DNA from: Eulemur rufifrons
Taxonomy: Eukaryota; Chordata; Mammalia; Primates; Lemuridae
Length of the DNA stretch: 64,000 nucleotides
Direction of reading: 5' to 3'
NCBI RefSeq assembly: GCF_041146395.1
Contig: NW_027182922.1
Span: forward strand, 108,501-172,500
Below the pieces are notes generated by a model, which was given only the letters and a program-made list of their open reading frames with translations, did not search any database and had not been told where the DNA came from. The translations under genes and the position numbers were made by a program. How positions within the stretch are numbered: the stretch's first letter is position 1; each line of letters begins with the position of its first letter. Below, piece after piece: positions 1 to 9,026 of this stretch.

Positions 1-546
1 TCACCATAATTGTGATAACATTTGTTTGTGCCTCCTGAAACCCAAGAAGGCTGCGACGGACATAACTATGCTGAGGAGTAGCTGATTTGGTGTTGCCTAT
101 TTTTGTTAGTGGAGACTGACAAGAAGCCATTCTTCTAAGTATCATCCCACCACCATTTTTCCATTGTTTTAAAATGCAGGGAAATTTTGCAAGTTAGCAT
201 TGTAATTAGTAGCTGGAGGGGAGGGTTTTTTTTTGTGTGTGGTCGATGTGGATGGGGGCGTCAGACCCTCTGTCAGTTCGCTGGTTAGTTTTTATTATCC
301 CCAGAGAGGAGAAGTGGGCATGTGTTTGGCAGGTGAAAAAGGCGGATTCTGTTTCAGAGAATTAACGGTGATCCCCATGGTCATCCCGTTCCTTTAATAG
401 TTCTTAAATTCATCACCTGGAAATCCACCATGGTTCTATATACTCCTCTTTGCGTGGGAACAGGTAACTGGCTTGTTCCAAGAATTATGCCTCAGAGCTT
501 TTCAATTAACCACTACGATGAAAATTATTTGCAGGTGTTCAGCGTT
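1..546 (+). repeat. 545-bp satellite monomer 1 (subtype A)
   Basis: Full 546-bp copy at the window edge. It has an A-type head (CAAGAAGGCTGCGACGG) and A-type tail. It is followed by a second A monomer, so it does not fit the B-C-A order seen further right. Confidence 0.9.
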
Positions 547-1092
547 TCACCATAATTGTGATAACGTTTGTTTGTGCCTCCTGAAACCCAAGAAGGCTGC
601 GACGGACATAACTATGCTGAGGAGTAGCTGACTTGGTGTTGCCTATTTTTGTTAGTGGAGACTGACAAGAAGCCATTCTTCTATGTATCATCCCACCACC
701 ATTTTTCCATTGTTTTAAAAAGCAGGGAAATTTTGCAAGTTAGCATTATAATTAGTACCTGGAGGGGAGGGTTTTTTTTTTTGTGTGGTCGATGTGGATG
801 GGGGCGTCAGACCCTCTGTCAGTTCGCTGGTTAGTTTTTATTATCCCCAGAGAGGAGAAGTGGGCATGTGTTTGGCAGGTGAAAAAGGCGGATTCTGTTT
901 CAGAGAATTAACGGTGATCCCCATGGTCATCCCGTTCCTTTAATAATCCTTTACTTCATCAGCTGGAAATCCACCATGGTTCTATATACTCCTCTTTGCG
1001 TGGGAACAGGTAAGTGGCTTGTTCCAAGAAGTATGCCGCAGAGCTTTTCAATTAACCACTACGTTGAAAATTATTTGCAGGTGTTCAGGGTT
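547..1092 (+). repeat. 545-bp satellite monomer 2 (subtype A)
   Basis: 546 bp, closely similar to monomer 1. In the trimer register it sits in the expected A position before the B monomer at 1093. Confidence 0.9.
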
Positions 1093-1645
1093 TCACCATA
1101 ATTGTGATAACGTTTGTTTGTGCCTCCTGAAACCCAAGATGGCTGCCACGAACATAACGATGCTGAGGCTTAGCTGATTTGGTTTTGCGTATTTTTGTTA
1201 GTGGAGACAGACAAGAATCCATTCTTCTAAGTATCATCTCACCATCATTTTTCCATTGTTTAAAAATGCAGGAAAATTTTGCAAGCTAGCATTATAATTA
1301 GTAGCTGGAGGCTACGGTGTTTTTTTTTTTTTTCCTGTGGGGTCGGTGTGGATGTGTTGGTCAGGCCCTCTGTCAGTTCGCTGGTTTGTTTTTATTATCC
1401 CCAGAGAGGAGAAGTGGGTATTAGTATGGCAGGTGAAAACTGCGGATCTGTTTCAGAGAATTAAACAGGATCCGCATGGTAATCCCGTTCCTTTCAGAAT
1501 CCTTTGCTTCATGAGCTGGGAATCCACCATGGTTCTATATACTTCTCTATGCGTGGGCACAGGAAACTGGCTTGTTCCAAGAAGTATGCCTCAGAGCTTT
1601 GCAATTAACCAGTATGTTGAAAATCCTTTGCAGGTTTTCAGCATT
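1093..1645 (+). repeat. 545-bp satellite monomer 3 (subtype B)
   Basis: 553 bp. The B head carries CAAGATGGCTGC at 1135-1146 followed by CACGAACATAACGATG. It has the longer B-type T tract and the GGTCGGTGTGGATGTGTTGG tail. First element of trimer 1093-2731. Confidence 0.9.
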
Positions 1646-2186
1646 TCACCATAATTGTGATAACGTGTGTATGTGCCTACTGAAACCAAATATGGCTGCT
1701 ACGGACATAACTATGCTGAGGCGTAGCTGACTTGGTGTTGCCTGTTTTTGTCAGTGGAGACTGACAAGAAGCCATTCTTCTAAGTATCATCCCACCATCA
1801 TTTCTCCATTGTTTAAAAATGCAGGGAAATTTTGCAAATTGGCATTATAATTAGTAGCTGGAGGGTATTTTTTTTTTGTGGGGTCGGTCAGGATGGGTGT
1901 TCAGGCCCTCTGTCAGATCGCTGGTTTGTTTTTATTATCCCCAGAGAAGAGTAGTGGGCATGTGTTTGGCAGGTGAAAAGTGCGGATTCTGTTTCAGAGA
2001 ATGAAACAGGATCCGCATGGTCATCTCATTCCTTTAAGAATCCTTTGCTTCATCAGCTGGGATTCCACCATGTTTCTATATACTCTTCTATGCGTGGGCA
2101 CAGGTACCTGGCTTGTTCCAAGAAGTATGCCGCAGAGCTTTTCAATTAACCACTATGTTGAAAATTATTTGCAGGTTTTCAGCGTT
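1646..2186 (+). repeat. 545-bp satellite monomer 4 (subtype C)
   Basis: 541 bp. The C head (GTGTGTATGTGCCTACTG, AAATATGGCTGC) and C tail (GGTCAGGATGGGTGTTCAGG) are shared with monomer 10, two trimers downstream. Confidence 0.9.
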
Positions 2187-2731
2187 TCACCCTAATTTTG
2201 ATAACGTTTGTATGTGCCTCCTGAAACCCAAGAAGGCTGCGACGGACATAAATATGCTGAGGAGTAGCTGACTTGGTGTTGCCTATTTTTGTTAGTGGAG
2301 ACAGACAAGAAGCCATTCTTCTAAGTATCATCCCACCACCATTTTTCCATTGTTTTAAAACGCAGGGAAATTTTGCAAGTTAGCATTATAATTAGTAGCT
2401 GGAGGGTACGGTTTTTTTTTTGTGTGGTCGATGTGGATGGGGGGGTCAGGCCCTCTGTCAGTTCGCTGGTTAGTTTTTATTATCCCCAGAGAAGAGAAGT
2501 GGGCATGTGTTTGGCAGGTGAAAAGGGCGGATTCTGTTTCTGAGAATTAACGATGATCCCCATGGTCATCCCGTTCCTTTAATAATCCTTAAATTCATCA
2601 GCTGGAAATCCACCATGGTTCTATATACTCCTCTTTGCGTGGGAACAGGTAACTGGCTTGTTCCAAGAAGTATGCCGCAGAGCTTTTCAATTAACCACTA
2701 CGATGAAAATTATTTGCAGGTTTTCAGCGTT
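2187..2731 (+). repeat. 545-bp satellite monomer 5 (subtype A)
   Basis: 545 bp. The head reads TAATTTTGATAACGTTTGTA, shared only with monomer 11. This pairs the A monomers of the first and third trimers. Confidence 0.9.
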
Positions 2732-3287
2732 TCACCATAATTGTGATAACGTTTGTTTGTGCCTCCTGAAACCCAAGAAGGCTGCGACTGACATAACTAT
2801 GCTGAAGAGTAGCTGACTTGGTGTTGCCTATTTTTGTTAGTGGAGACTGACAAGAATCCATTCTTCTAAGTATCATCTCACCATCATTTTTCCATTGTGT
2901 AAAAATGCAGGATAATTTTGCAAGTTAGCATTATAATTAGTAGCTGGAGGCTACGGTGTTTTTTTTTTTTTTTTTCCTGTCGGGTCAGTGTGGATGTGTT
3001 GGTCAGGCCCTCTGTCAGTTCGCTGGTTTGTTTTTATTATCCCCAGAGAGGAGAAGTGGGTATTAGTATGGCAGGGGAAAACTGCGGATCTGTTTCAGAG
3101 AATTAAACAGGATTGGCATGGTAATCCCGTTCCTTTTAGAATCCTTTGCTTCATGAGCTGGGAATCCACCATGGTTCTATATACTTCTCTATGCGTGGGC
3201 ACATGAAACTGGCTTGTTCCAAGAAGTATGCCTCAGAGCTTTTCAATTAACCAGTATGTTGAAAATCCTTTGCAGGTTTTCAGCGTT
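2732..3287 (+). repeat. 545-bp satellite monomer 6 (A-head / B-tail hybrid)
   Basis: 556 bp. The first ~115 bp is A-like (CAAGAAGGCTGCGAC). From about 2850 it reads as B (AAGAATCCATTC, ATCTCACCATC, B tail). It occupies the B position of trimer 2732-4378. Confidence 0.85.
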
Positions 3288-3831
3288 TCACCATAATTGT
3301 GATAACGTGTGTATGTGCCTACTGAAACCAAATATGGCTGCTACGGACATAACTATGCTGAGGCGTAGCTGACTTGGTGTTGCCTATTTTTGTTAGTGGA
3401 GACTAACAAGAAGCCATTCTTCTAAGTATCATCCCACCACCATTTTTCCATTGTTTTTAAATGCAGGGAATTTTTCAAGTTAGCATTATAATTAGTAGCT
3501 GGAGGGTTCGGTTTTTTTTTTGTGTGGTCGATGTGGATGGGGGGGTCAGGCCCTCTGTCAGTTCGCTGGTTAGTTTTTGTTATCCCCAGAGAGGAGAAGT
3601 GGGCATGTGTTTGGCAGGGGAAATGGGCGGATTCTGTTTCAGAGAATTAACGATGATCCCCATGGTCATCCCGTTCCTTTAATAATCCTTAACTTCATCA
3701 GCTGGAAATCCACCATGGTTCTATATACTCCTCTTTGCGTGGGAACAGGTAACTGGCTTGTTCCAAGAAGTATGCCGCAGAGCTTTTCAATTAACCAGTA
3801 CGTTGAAAATTATTTGCAGGTGTTCAGCGTT
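3288..3831 (+). repeat. 545-bp satellite monomer 7 (C-head / A-tail hybrid)
   Basis: 544 bp. The head is C (GTGTGTATGTGCCTACTG, AAATATGGCTGC). The T-tract region and everything after it are A (GTGTGGTCGATGTGGATGG). It sits in the C position of the second trimer. Confidence 0.88.
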
Positions 3832-4378
3832 TCACCATAATTGTGATAACGTTTGTTTGTGCCTCCTGAAACCCAAGATGGCTGCGACGGACATAACTAT
3901 GCTGAGGAGTAGCTGACTTGGTGTTGCCTATTTTTGTTAGTGGAGACTGACAAGAAGCCATTCTTCTAAGTATCATCCCACCACCATTTTTCCATTGTTT
4001 TAAAATGCAGGGAAATTTTGCAAGTTAGCATTATAATTAGTAGCTGGAGGGTACGGTTTTTTTTTTTTTGTGTGGTCGATGTGGATGAGGGGGTCAGGCC
4101 CTCTGTCAGTTCGCTGGTTAGTTTTTATTATCCCCAGAGAGGAGAAGTGGACATGTGTTTGGCAGGAGAAAAGGGCGGATTCTGTTTCAGAGAATTAACG
4201 ATGATCCCAATGGTCATCCCGTTCCTTTAATAATCCTTTACTTCATCAGCTGGAAATCCACCATGGTTCTATATACTCCTCTTTCGTGGGAACAGGTAAC
4301 TGGCTTGTTCCAAGAAGTATGCCGCAGAGCTTTTCAAATAACCACTACGTTGAAAATTATTTGCAGGTGTTCAGCGTT
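3832..4378 (+). repeat. 545-bp satellite monomer 8 (subtype A)
   Basis: 547 bp. A tail, with CAAGATGGCTGCGACGG in the head (3874-3890). It lacks the ATTTTGATAAC head shared by monomers 5 and 11. Confidence 0.9.
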
Positions 4379-4934
4379 TCACCATAATTGTGATAACGTT
4401 TGTTTGTGCCTCCTGAAACCCAAGATGGCTGCCACGAACATAACGATGCTCAGGCGTAGCTGACTTGGTTTTGCCTATTTTTGTTAGTGCAGACTGACAA
4501 GAATCCATTCTTCTAAGTATCATCTCACCATCACTTTTCCATTGTTTAAAAATGCAGGATAATTTTGCAAGTTAGCATTATAATTAGTAGCTGGAGGCTA
4601 CGGTGTTTTTTTTTTTTTTTTTGCCGTGGGGTCGGTGTGGATGTGTTGGTCAGGCCCTCTGGCAGTTCGCTGGTTTGTTTTTATTATCCCCAGAGAGGAG
4701 AAGTGGGTATTAGTATGGCAGGTGAAAACTGCGGATCTGTTTCAGAGAATTAAACAGGATACGCATGGTAATCCCGTTCCTTTAAGAATCCTTTGCTTCA
4801 TGAGCTGGGAATCCACCATGGTTCTATATACTTCTCTATGCGTGGGCACAGGAAACTGGCTTGTTTCAAGAAGTATGCCTCAGAGCTTTTCAGTTAACCA
4901 GTATGTTGAAAATCCTTTGCAGGTTTTCACCGTT
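4379..4934 (+). repeat. 545-bp satellite monomer 9 (subtype B)
   Basis: 556 bp. B head (CAAGATGGCTGCCACG from 4421) and B tail, with a T run of about 17 (4606-4622), among the longest in the array. Begins trimer 4379-6022. Confidence 0.9.
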
Positions 4935-5475
4935 TCACCATAATTGTGATAACGTGTGTATGTGCCTACTGAAACCAAATATGGATGCTACGGACATAAC
5001 TATGCCGAGGCGTAGCTGACTTGGTGTTGCCTATTTTTGTCAGTGGAGACTGACAAGAAGCCATTCTTCTAAGAAGCATCCCACCATCATTTTTCCGTTG
5101 TTTAAAAATGCAGGGAAATTTTGCAAATTGGCATTATAATTAATAGCTGGAGGGTACCTTTTTTTTGTGGGGTCGGTTAGGATGGGTGTTCAGGCCCTCT
5201 GTCAGATCGCTGGTTTGTTTTTATTATCCCCAGAGAAGAGTAGTGGGCATGTGTTTGGCAGGTGAAAAGTGCGGATTCTGTTTCAGAGAATGAAACAGGA
5301 TCCGCATGGTCATCTCATTCCTTTAAGAATCCTTTGCTTCATCAGCTGGGATTCCACCATGTTTCTATGTACTCCTCTATGCGTGGGCACAGGTACCTGA
5401 CTTGTTCCAAGAAGTATGCTGGAGAGTTTTCAAATTAACCAGTACGTTGAAAATTATTTGCAGGTTTTCAGCGTT
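4935..5475 (+). repeat. 545-bp satellite monomer 10 (subtype C)
   Basis: 541 bp, the same length as monomer 4 and with the same C head and tail. The T tract is short. Confidence 0.9.
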
Positions 5476-6022
5476 TCACCATAATTTTGATAACGTTTGT
5501 ATGTGCCTCCTGAAACCCAAAAAGGCTGTGACGGACATAACTATGCTGAGGAGTAGCTGACTTGGTGTTGCCTATTTTTTTAGTGGAGACAGACAAGAAG
5601 CCATTCTTCTAAGTATCATCCCACCACCATTTTTCCATTGTTTTAAAATGCAGGGAAATTTTGCAAGTTAGCATTATAATTAGTAGCTGGAGGGTACGGT
5701 TTTTTTTTTTGTGTGTGGTCGATGTGGATGGGGGGGTCAGGCCCTCCGTCAGTTCGCTGGTTAGTTTTTATTATCCCCAGAGAGGAGAAGTGGGCATGTG
5801 TTTTGCAGGTGAAAAGGGCGGATTCTGTTTCAGAGAATTAACGATGATCCCCATGGTCTTTCTTTTCCTTTAATAATCCTTTACTTCATCAGCTGGAAAT
5901 CCACCATGGTTCTATATACTCCTCTTTGCGTGGGAACAGGTAACTGCCTTGTTCCAAGAAGTATGCCGCAGAGCTTTTCAATTAACCACTACGTTGAAAA
6001 TTATTTGCAGGTGTTCAGCGTT
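5476..6022 (+). repeat. 545-bp satellite monomer 11 (subtype A)
   Basis: 547 bp. Shares the TAATTTTGATAACGTTTGTA head with monomer 5. Last complete copy of this satellite in the window. Confidence 0.9.
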
Positions 6023-6289
6023 TCACCATAATTGTGATAACGTTTGTTTGTGCCTCCTGAAACCCAAGAAGGCTGCGACGGACATAACTATGCTGAGGAG
6101 TAGCTGACTTGGTGTTGCCTATTTTTGTTAGTGGAGACTGACAAGAAGCCATTCTTCTAAGTATCATCCCACCACCATTTTTCCATTGTTTTAAAATGCA
6201 GGGAAATTTTGCAAGTTAGCATTATAATTAGTAGCTGGAGGCTACGTTGTTTTTTTTTTTTTTCCCGTGGGGTCGGTGTGGATGTGTTG
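6023..6289 (+). repeat. 545-bp satellite monomer 12, truncated at the array junction (A-head / B-tail hybrid)
   Basis: 267 bp remain. The head is A-like up to the TAGCTGGAG before the T tract. The tract and the following GGGGTCGGTGTGGATGTGTTG are B. The copy stops exactly where the telomere-like macrosatellite begins, where intact B copies would continue GTCAGGCCC. Confidence 0.9.
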
Positions 6290-6294
6290 AAACC
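6286..6294. other. Junction between the two satellite families
   Basis: The B-type monomer reads GATGTGTTG and is then joined to AAACCCACGGGCCC, which is mid-core sequence of the macrosatellite (normally preceded by GTCCTGCATG). The two parents share only TG at the joint, so microhomology is at most about 2 bp. No transposon or filler lies at the joint. The 9-bp inverted-repeat arm CACGGGCCC starts 5 bp to the right of the breakpoint. Confidence 0.9.
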
Positions 6295-7756
6295 CACGGG
6301 CCCATACCCAGAGTATGATAGAGTGGGTTCCCGGGTACAATCCCAGCCCCCTAAACTCCCCCCGCCCGCCTAATGCAGACAGGGCCCATGCGCTAAGCAT
6401 AAACAATACCTTTAACAGATAACCCTAACCCTGAACACAACACCAACCCTGTTCCTATTTCTCCCCTTAACACGTAAACCTCACCATGGGCCTAACTTTA
6501 ACCTATTATCCTAACGTTAGTGCATAACCCATTTCCTGTAAACAACCCCTATCCCATAATTCTAACCCTATCTCCTAGTCATCACAGGAACACCTAATCC
6601 CTAACCCTAATTCTAAACCACTAACCCTAACCGGAATCCTACCTACAACCCTAACACTGACAGTAACCCTTACTTCTAACCCCAACGCTATGCCTAACAA
6701 AAACACTAACACTTCACCCAAACCCTTAAGCCTTACGCTAAACCTTAACCCTAATCCTAATCCTAACCATTAAGCCTAACCCTAGCTCTTAAAGCTAACC
6801 CTAAACCTTACCCTCACGACTAGACCTAACCCTGACACTAACCTAACACCTAACCCTAACCAGAACCCCTAAAGCTAACCCTGAACCCTATCCCTAACCC
6901 TAGCAGTAAACTTTAACCCTAAACCTAAGCCCAACCCGTAACCCTAATCCTATCCTTTTACCCTAAAACTAACCCCTAAACCTAACCCCTACACCTCACC
7001 CTCACTCTAACCCCAGTCCTAATTCTAACCATACCCCTTCATAAAACACTAACTCCTACCCGCTAACACTAATACTAACCAAAAACCGTAATCACTAATC
7101 CCTAACCCTAACGCTTAACCTTTACCCTAACCGTTAACTCTCACCCTAAATCTTAACACTGACCCTAACCTTAACCTTTAACTCTAAGCCTAACCCTTAA
7201 CCCTACAGTAAAGAAGACCCTTAATGCTAATGGGATCCCTTATCCCTAACCCTAACACTACAGCTAAAAATAACCCTAAGCTTTGATCCTTAAACCTAAC
7301 CCCTAACACTTTCTTTAACCCCAAACCCTAACCCTAATCCTAAGCATTAAACCTGACCCTATCTCTTAAAACTAACGCTAGCCCTTACCCTAACGCCTAG
7401 ATCTAACCCTAAATCTAACCTACCGCCTAATCCTAACCTTAAGCCCTAATGCTAACTCTAACCCTGAACCCTAAAACAACCCGTAACACTTAACACTAAC
7501 CCTATCCGTGAACCTTAACCCTGACCCTAACCATTACCCGCACCCAAGCATTTAACCCTGACCCTACCCCTAATCCTTAATGATAACCCTAACACTAAAC
7601 CCTAACCCTAAGCCCAACACTTAACCCTAATCCTATCCCTTAACCCTAACCATAAGCCTAACCCTAATGCTAACCCCTAAACGTAACCCTAACCGTCACC
7701 AGTAAACCTAACCCTAACCTCTAACACAAACCACAGCACATAACTCTAACCCTAAA

Positions 7757-7787
<31 letters not shown>

Positions 7788-8153
7788 ACTTAACCTTAAT
7801 ACTAAGCGTTAACTCTCACGCTAACCTTTAATCCTAACCCTAATCCTAATCTTCAACCCTAAACCTAACACTTAACCCTAACCCTGTACCAAACCCTAAC
7901 CCCTCATCTTAACCCTAACCGTAAACCTCAACCCGAAACCAAAGTGTAACCATTAAACCTAAGAGTAAACTTTAACCCTAACCCTAATCCCTAACCCTAA
8001 ACCCTCACCCTAACACTAAACTTCATCCTTAACCCTAACCATAATCCTAACCCTAAATCTAATTCTCAGACTTCTTGCTTTCTTAGAGTTTAGAAAGCCT
8101 GCAATCCTCCCATGCCATGCGTGAAAGGAGGCTCTACCACTGTGTCCTGCATG
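6290..8153 (+). repeat. Macrosatellite unit 1 (junction unit)
   Basis: 1864 bp. It starts inside the core at the junction with the 545-bp satellite, so only 6290-6416 of its left core is present. It is otherwise a complete unit and more diverged in its hexamer wording than later units. No Alu. Confidence 0.93.
8077..8098. other. Short hairpin in the core
   Basis: Arms GCTTTCT and AGAAAGC are perfect 7-bp complements around the 8-base loop TAGAGTTT. The same hairpin is at the same core offset in most units. Copies at 12161 and 56528 read GCATTCT on the left arm and so carry one mismatch. Whether it folds in vivo is unknown. Confidence 0.75.
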
Positions 8154-8205
8154 AAACCCCCGGGCACATACCCAGAGTATGATAGAGTGGGTTCCCGGGT
8201 ACAAT

Positions 8206-8231
8206 CCCAGCCCCCTAAACTCCCCCCGCCC
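8206..8231 (-). other. Predicted G-quadruplex motif in the core (representative)
   Basis: The plus strand has C runs of 3, 5, 6 and 3 separated by AG, TAAACT and G. On the minus strand this fits four G-runs of at least three with loops of 1, 6 and 2 bases. It recurs in most cores. The copy near 12306 has lost it (CCCAAACCCATAAACTCC). The tract also contains a GC-box-like GGGCGGGG on the minus strand. Confidence 0.75.
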
Positions 8232-8656
8232 GCCTAATGCAGACAGGGCCCGTGCGCTAAGCATAAACAATACCTTTAACAGATAACCCTAACCCTCAAC
8301 ATAACACCCAACCCTGTTCCTATTTCTCCCCTTAACACGTAAACCTCACCGTGCGCCTAACTTTAACCTCTTATCCTAACGTTAATGCATAACCCATTTC
8401 CTGAGAACAACCCCTATCCCATAATTCTAACCCTATCTCCTAGTCATCACTGTGACACCCAATCCCTAACCCTAATTCTAAACCGCTAACCCTAACCGTA
8501 ACCCTACCTACAACCCTAACACTGACAGTAACACTTACTTCTAACCCCAACGCTATGCCTAACAAAAACCCTTAACCCTTCACCCTAACCCCTAAGCCTT
8601 ACCCTAACCCTTAACCCTAATCTTAATCCTAACCATTAAACCTAACCCTAGCTCTT

Positions 8657-8669
8657 AAAGCTAAACCTA
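8657..8669 (+). repeat. Target-site duplication, left copy (sense Alu)
   Basis: AAAGCTAAACCTA matches AAAGCTAACCCTA at 9014-9026 with one difference. In Alu-free units this place reads CTCTTAAAGCTAACCC. The duplication therefore begins right after TT of a TTAA target, as expected for L1 endonuclease. Confidence 0.88.
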
Positions 8670-8989
8670 GGCCGGGCGCGGTGGCTCACGCCTGTAATCC
8701 TAGCTCTCTGGGAGGCCGAGGTGGGTGGATCGATTGAGCTCAGAAGTTCAAGACCAGCCTGAGCAAGAGCGAGACCCCATCTCTACTAAAAATAGAAAGA
8801 AATTATATGGACAGCTAAAAATATATATAGAAAAAATTAGCCGGGCATGGTGGCGCATGCTTGTAGTCCCAGCTACTCGGGAGGCTGAGACAGGAGGATC
8901 CCTTGAGCTCAGGAGTTTGAGGTTGCTGTGAGCAAGGCTGATGCCACGGCACTCACTCTAGCCTGGGAAACAGAGTGAGACTCTGTCTC

Positions 8990-9016
<27 letters not shown>
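8670..9016 (+). mobile_element. Dimeric Alu SINE, strepsirrhine type, sense orientation
   Basis: Full length from GGCCGGGCGCGGTGGCTCAC to a run of 27 A. The left arm has the Pol III A box (TGGCTCACGCC, 8682-8692) and B box (GTTCAAGACC, 8746-8755, its CpG lost). The linker at about 8788-8835 contains GAAATTATATGGACAGC and the right arm TGAGGTTGCTGTGAGC, wording typical of lemur and galago Alus and not of human AluJ/S/Y. Non-autonomous and mobilised in trans by L1. This insertion is seen in one unit only, so it postdates, or was not carried by, the amplifications seen in the window. Confidence 0.97.
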
Positions 9017-9020
<4 letters not shown>

Positions 9021-9026
9021 ACCCTA
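9014..9026 (+). repeat. Target-site duplication, right copy (sense Alu)
   Basis: AAAGCTAACCCTA, unchanged from the Alu-free unit wording. The left copy has the one base change. The first three A overlap the Alu tail and cannot be assigned uniquely. Confidence 0.88.

Larger units (their letters stand above)
1..6289 (+). repeat. Tandem satellite array, ~545-bp monomer, ~1.64-kb trimeric higher-order repeat
   Basis: The motif TCACCATAATTGTGATAAC and near variants recur at 1, 547, 1093, 1646, 2187, 2732, 3288, 3832, 4379, 4935, 5476 and 6023, giving monomers of 541-556 bp. All are in one orientation and there is no spacer. Each monomer has a T tract of variable length about 230 bp from its phase start. 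I separate three subtypes by the wording after that tract: A (GTGTGGTCGATGTGGATGGG), B (GGGGTCGGTGTGGATGTG) and C (GGGGTCGGT[C/T]AGGATGGGTG). I do not recognise the family. No frame stays open across a monomer, so I regard the array as non-coding. The array probably continues left of the window. Confidence 0.95.
8063..8280 (-). other. Conserved non-telomeric core of the macrosatellite (representative copy)
   Basis: About 218 bp free of CCCTAA character, running from TTCTCAGACTTC to AATACCTTTAAC. Other complete copies start at 10285, 12161, 14030, 15901, 17764, 19622, 21481, 23351, 25563, 27776, 29654, 31866, 33744, 35593, 37471, 39683, 41561, 43411, 45269, 47147, 49025, 50902, 52779, 54656, 56528, 58397, 60269 and 62166. 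A truncated copy lies at 6290-6416. It holds a hairpin (8077-8098), CpGs concentrated in its right half, CCCGGG, the GC-rich tract CCCCCCGCCCGCC and, in most copies, the inverted repeat CACGGGCCC / GGGCCCGTG. A minus-strand frame of 84 codons spans it in 27 of 29 complete copies. I do not recognise the source of the core. Confidence 0.9.

Noticed and set aside
821..838. CENP-B box in the 545-bp satellite (AGTTCGCTGGTTAGTTTT)
   Set aside because: It has TTCG and TGG in place but lacks the essential A and CGGG positions. A half match recurring once per monomer is not enough.
649..5873. Short open frames of 61-105 codons in the 545-bp satellite
   Set aside because: They recur once per monomer, shift with T-tract length, overlap in several frames and have no recognisable domain. 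They follow the repeat, not a gene.
8188..8210. tRNA-like B box in the core (GGTTCCCGGGTACAATCCC)
   Set aside because: One base short of the B-box spacing, no A box at a suitable distance and no tRNA fold. Not supported as a tRNA or a tRNA-derived SINE.
8725..8931. 68-codon plus-strand frame
   Set aside because: Lies wholly within the sense Alu.
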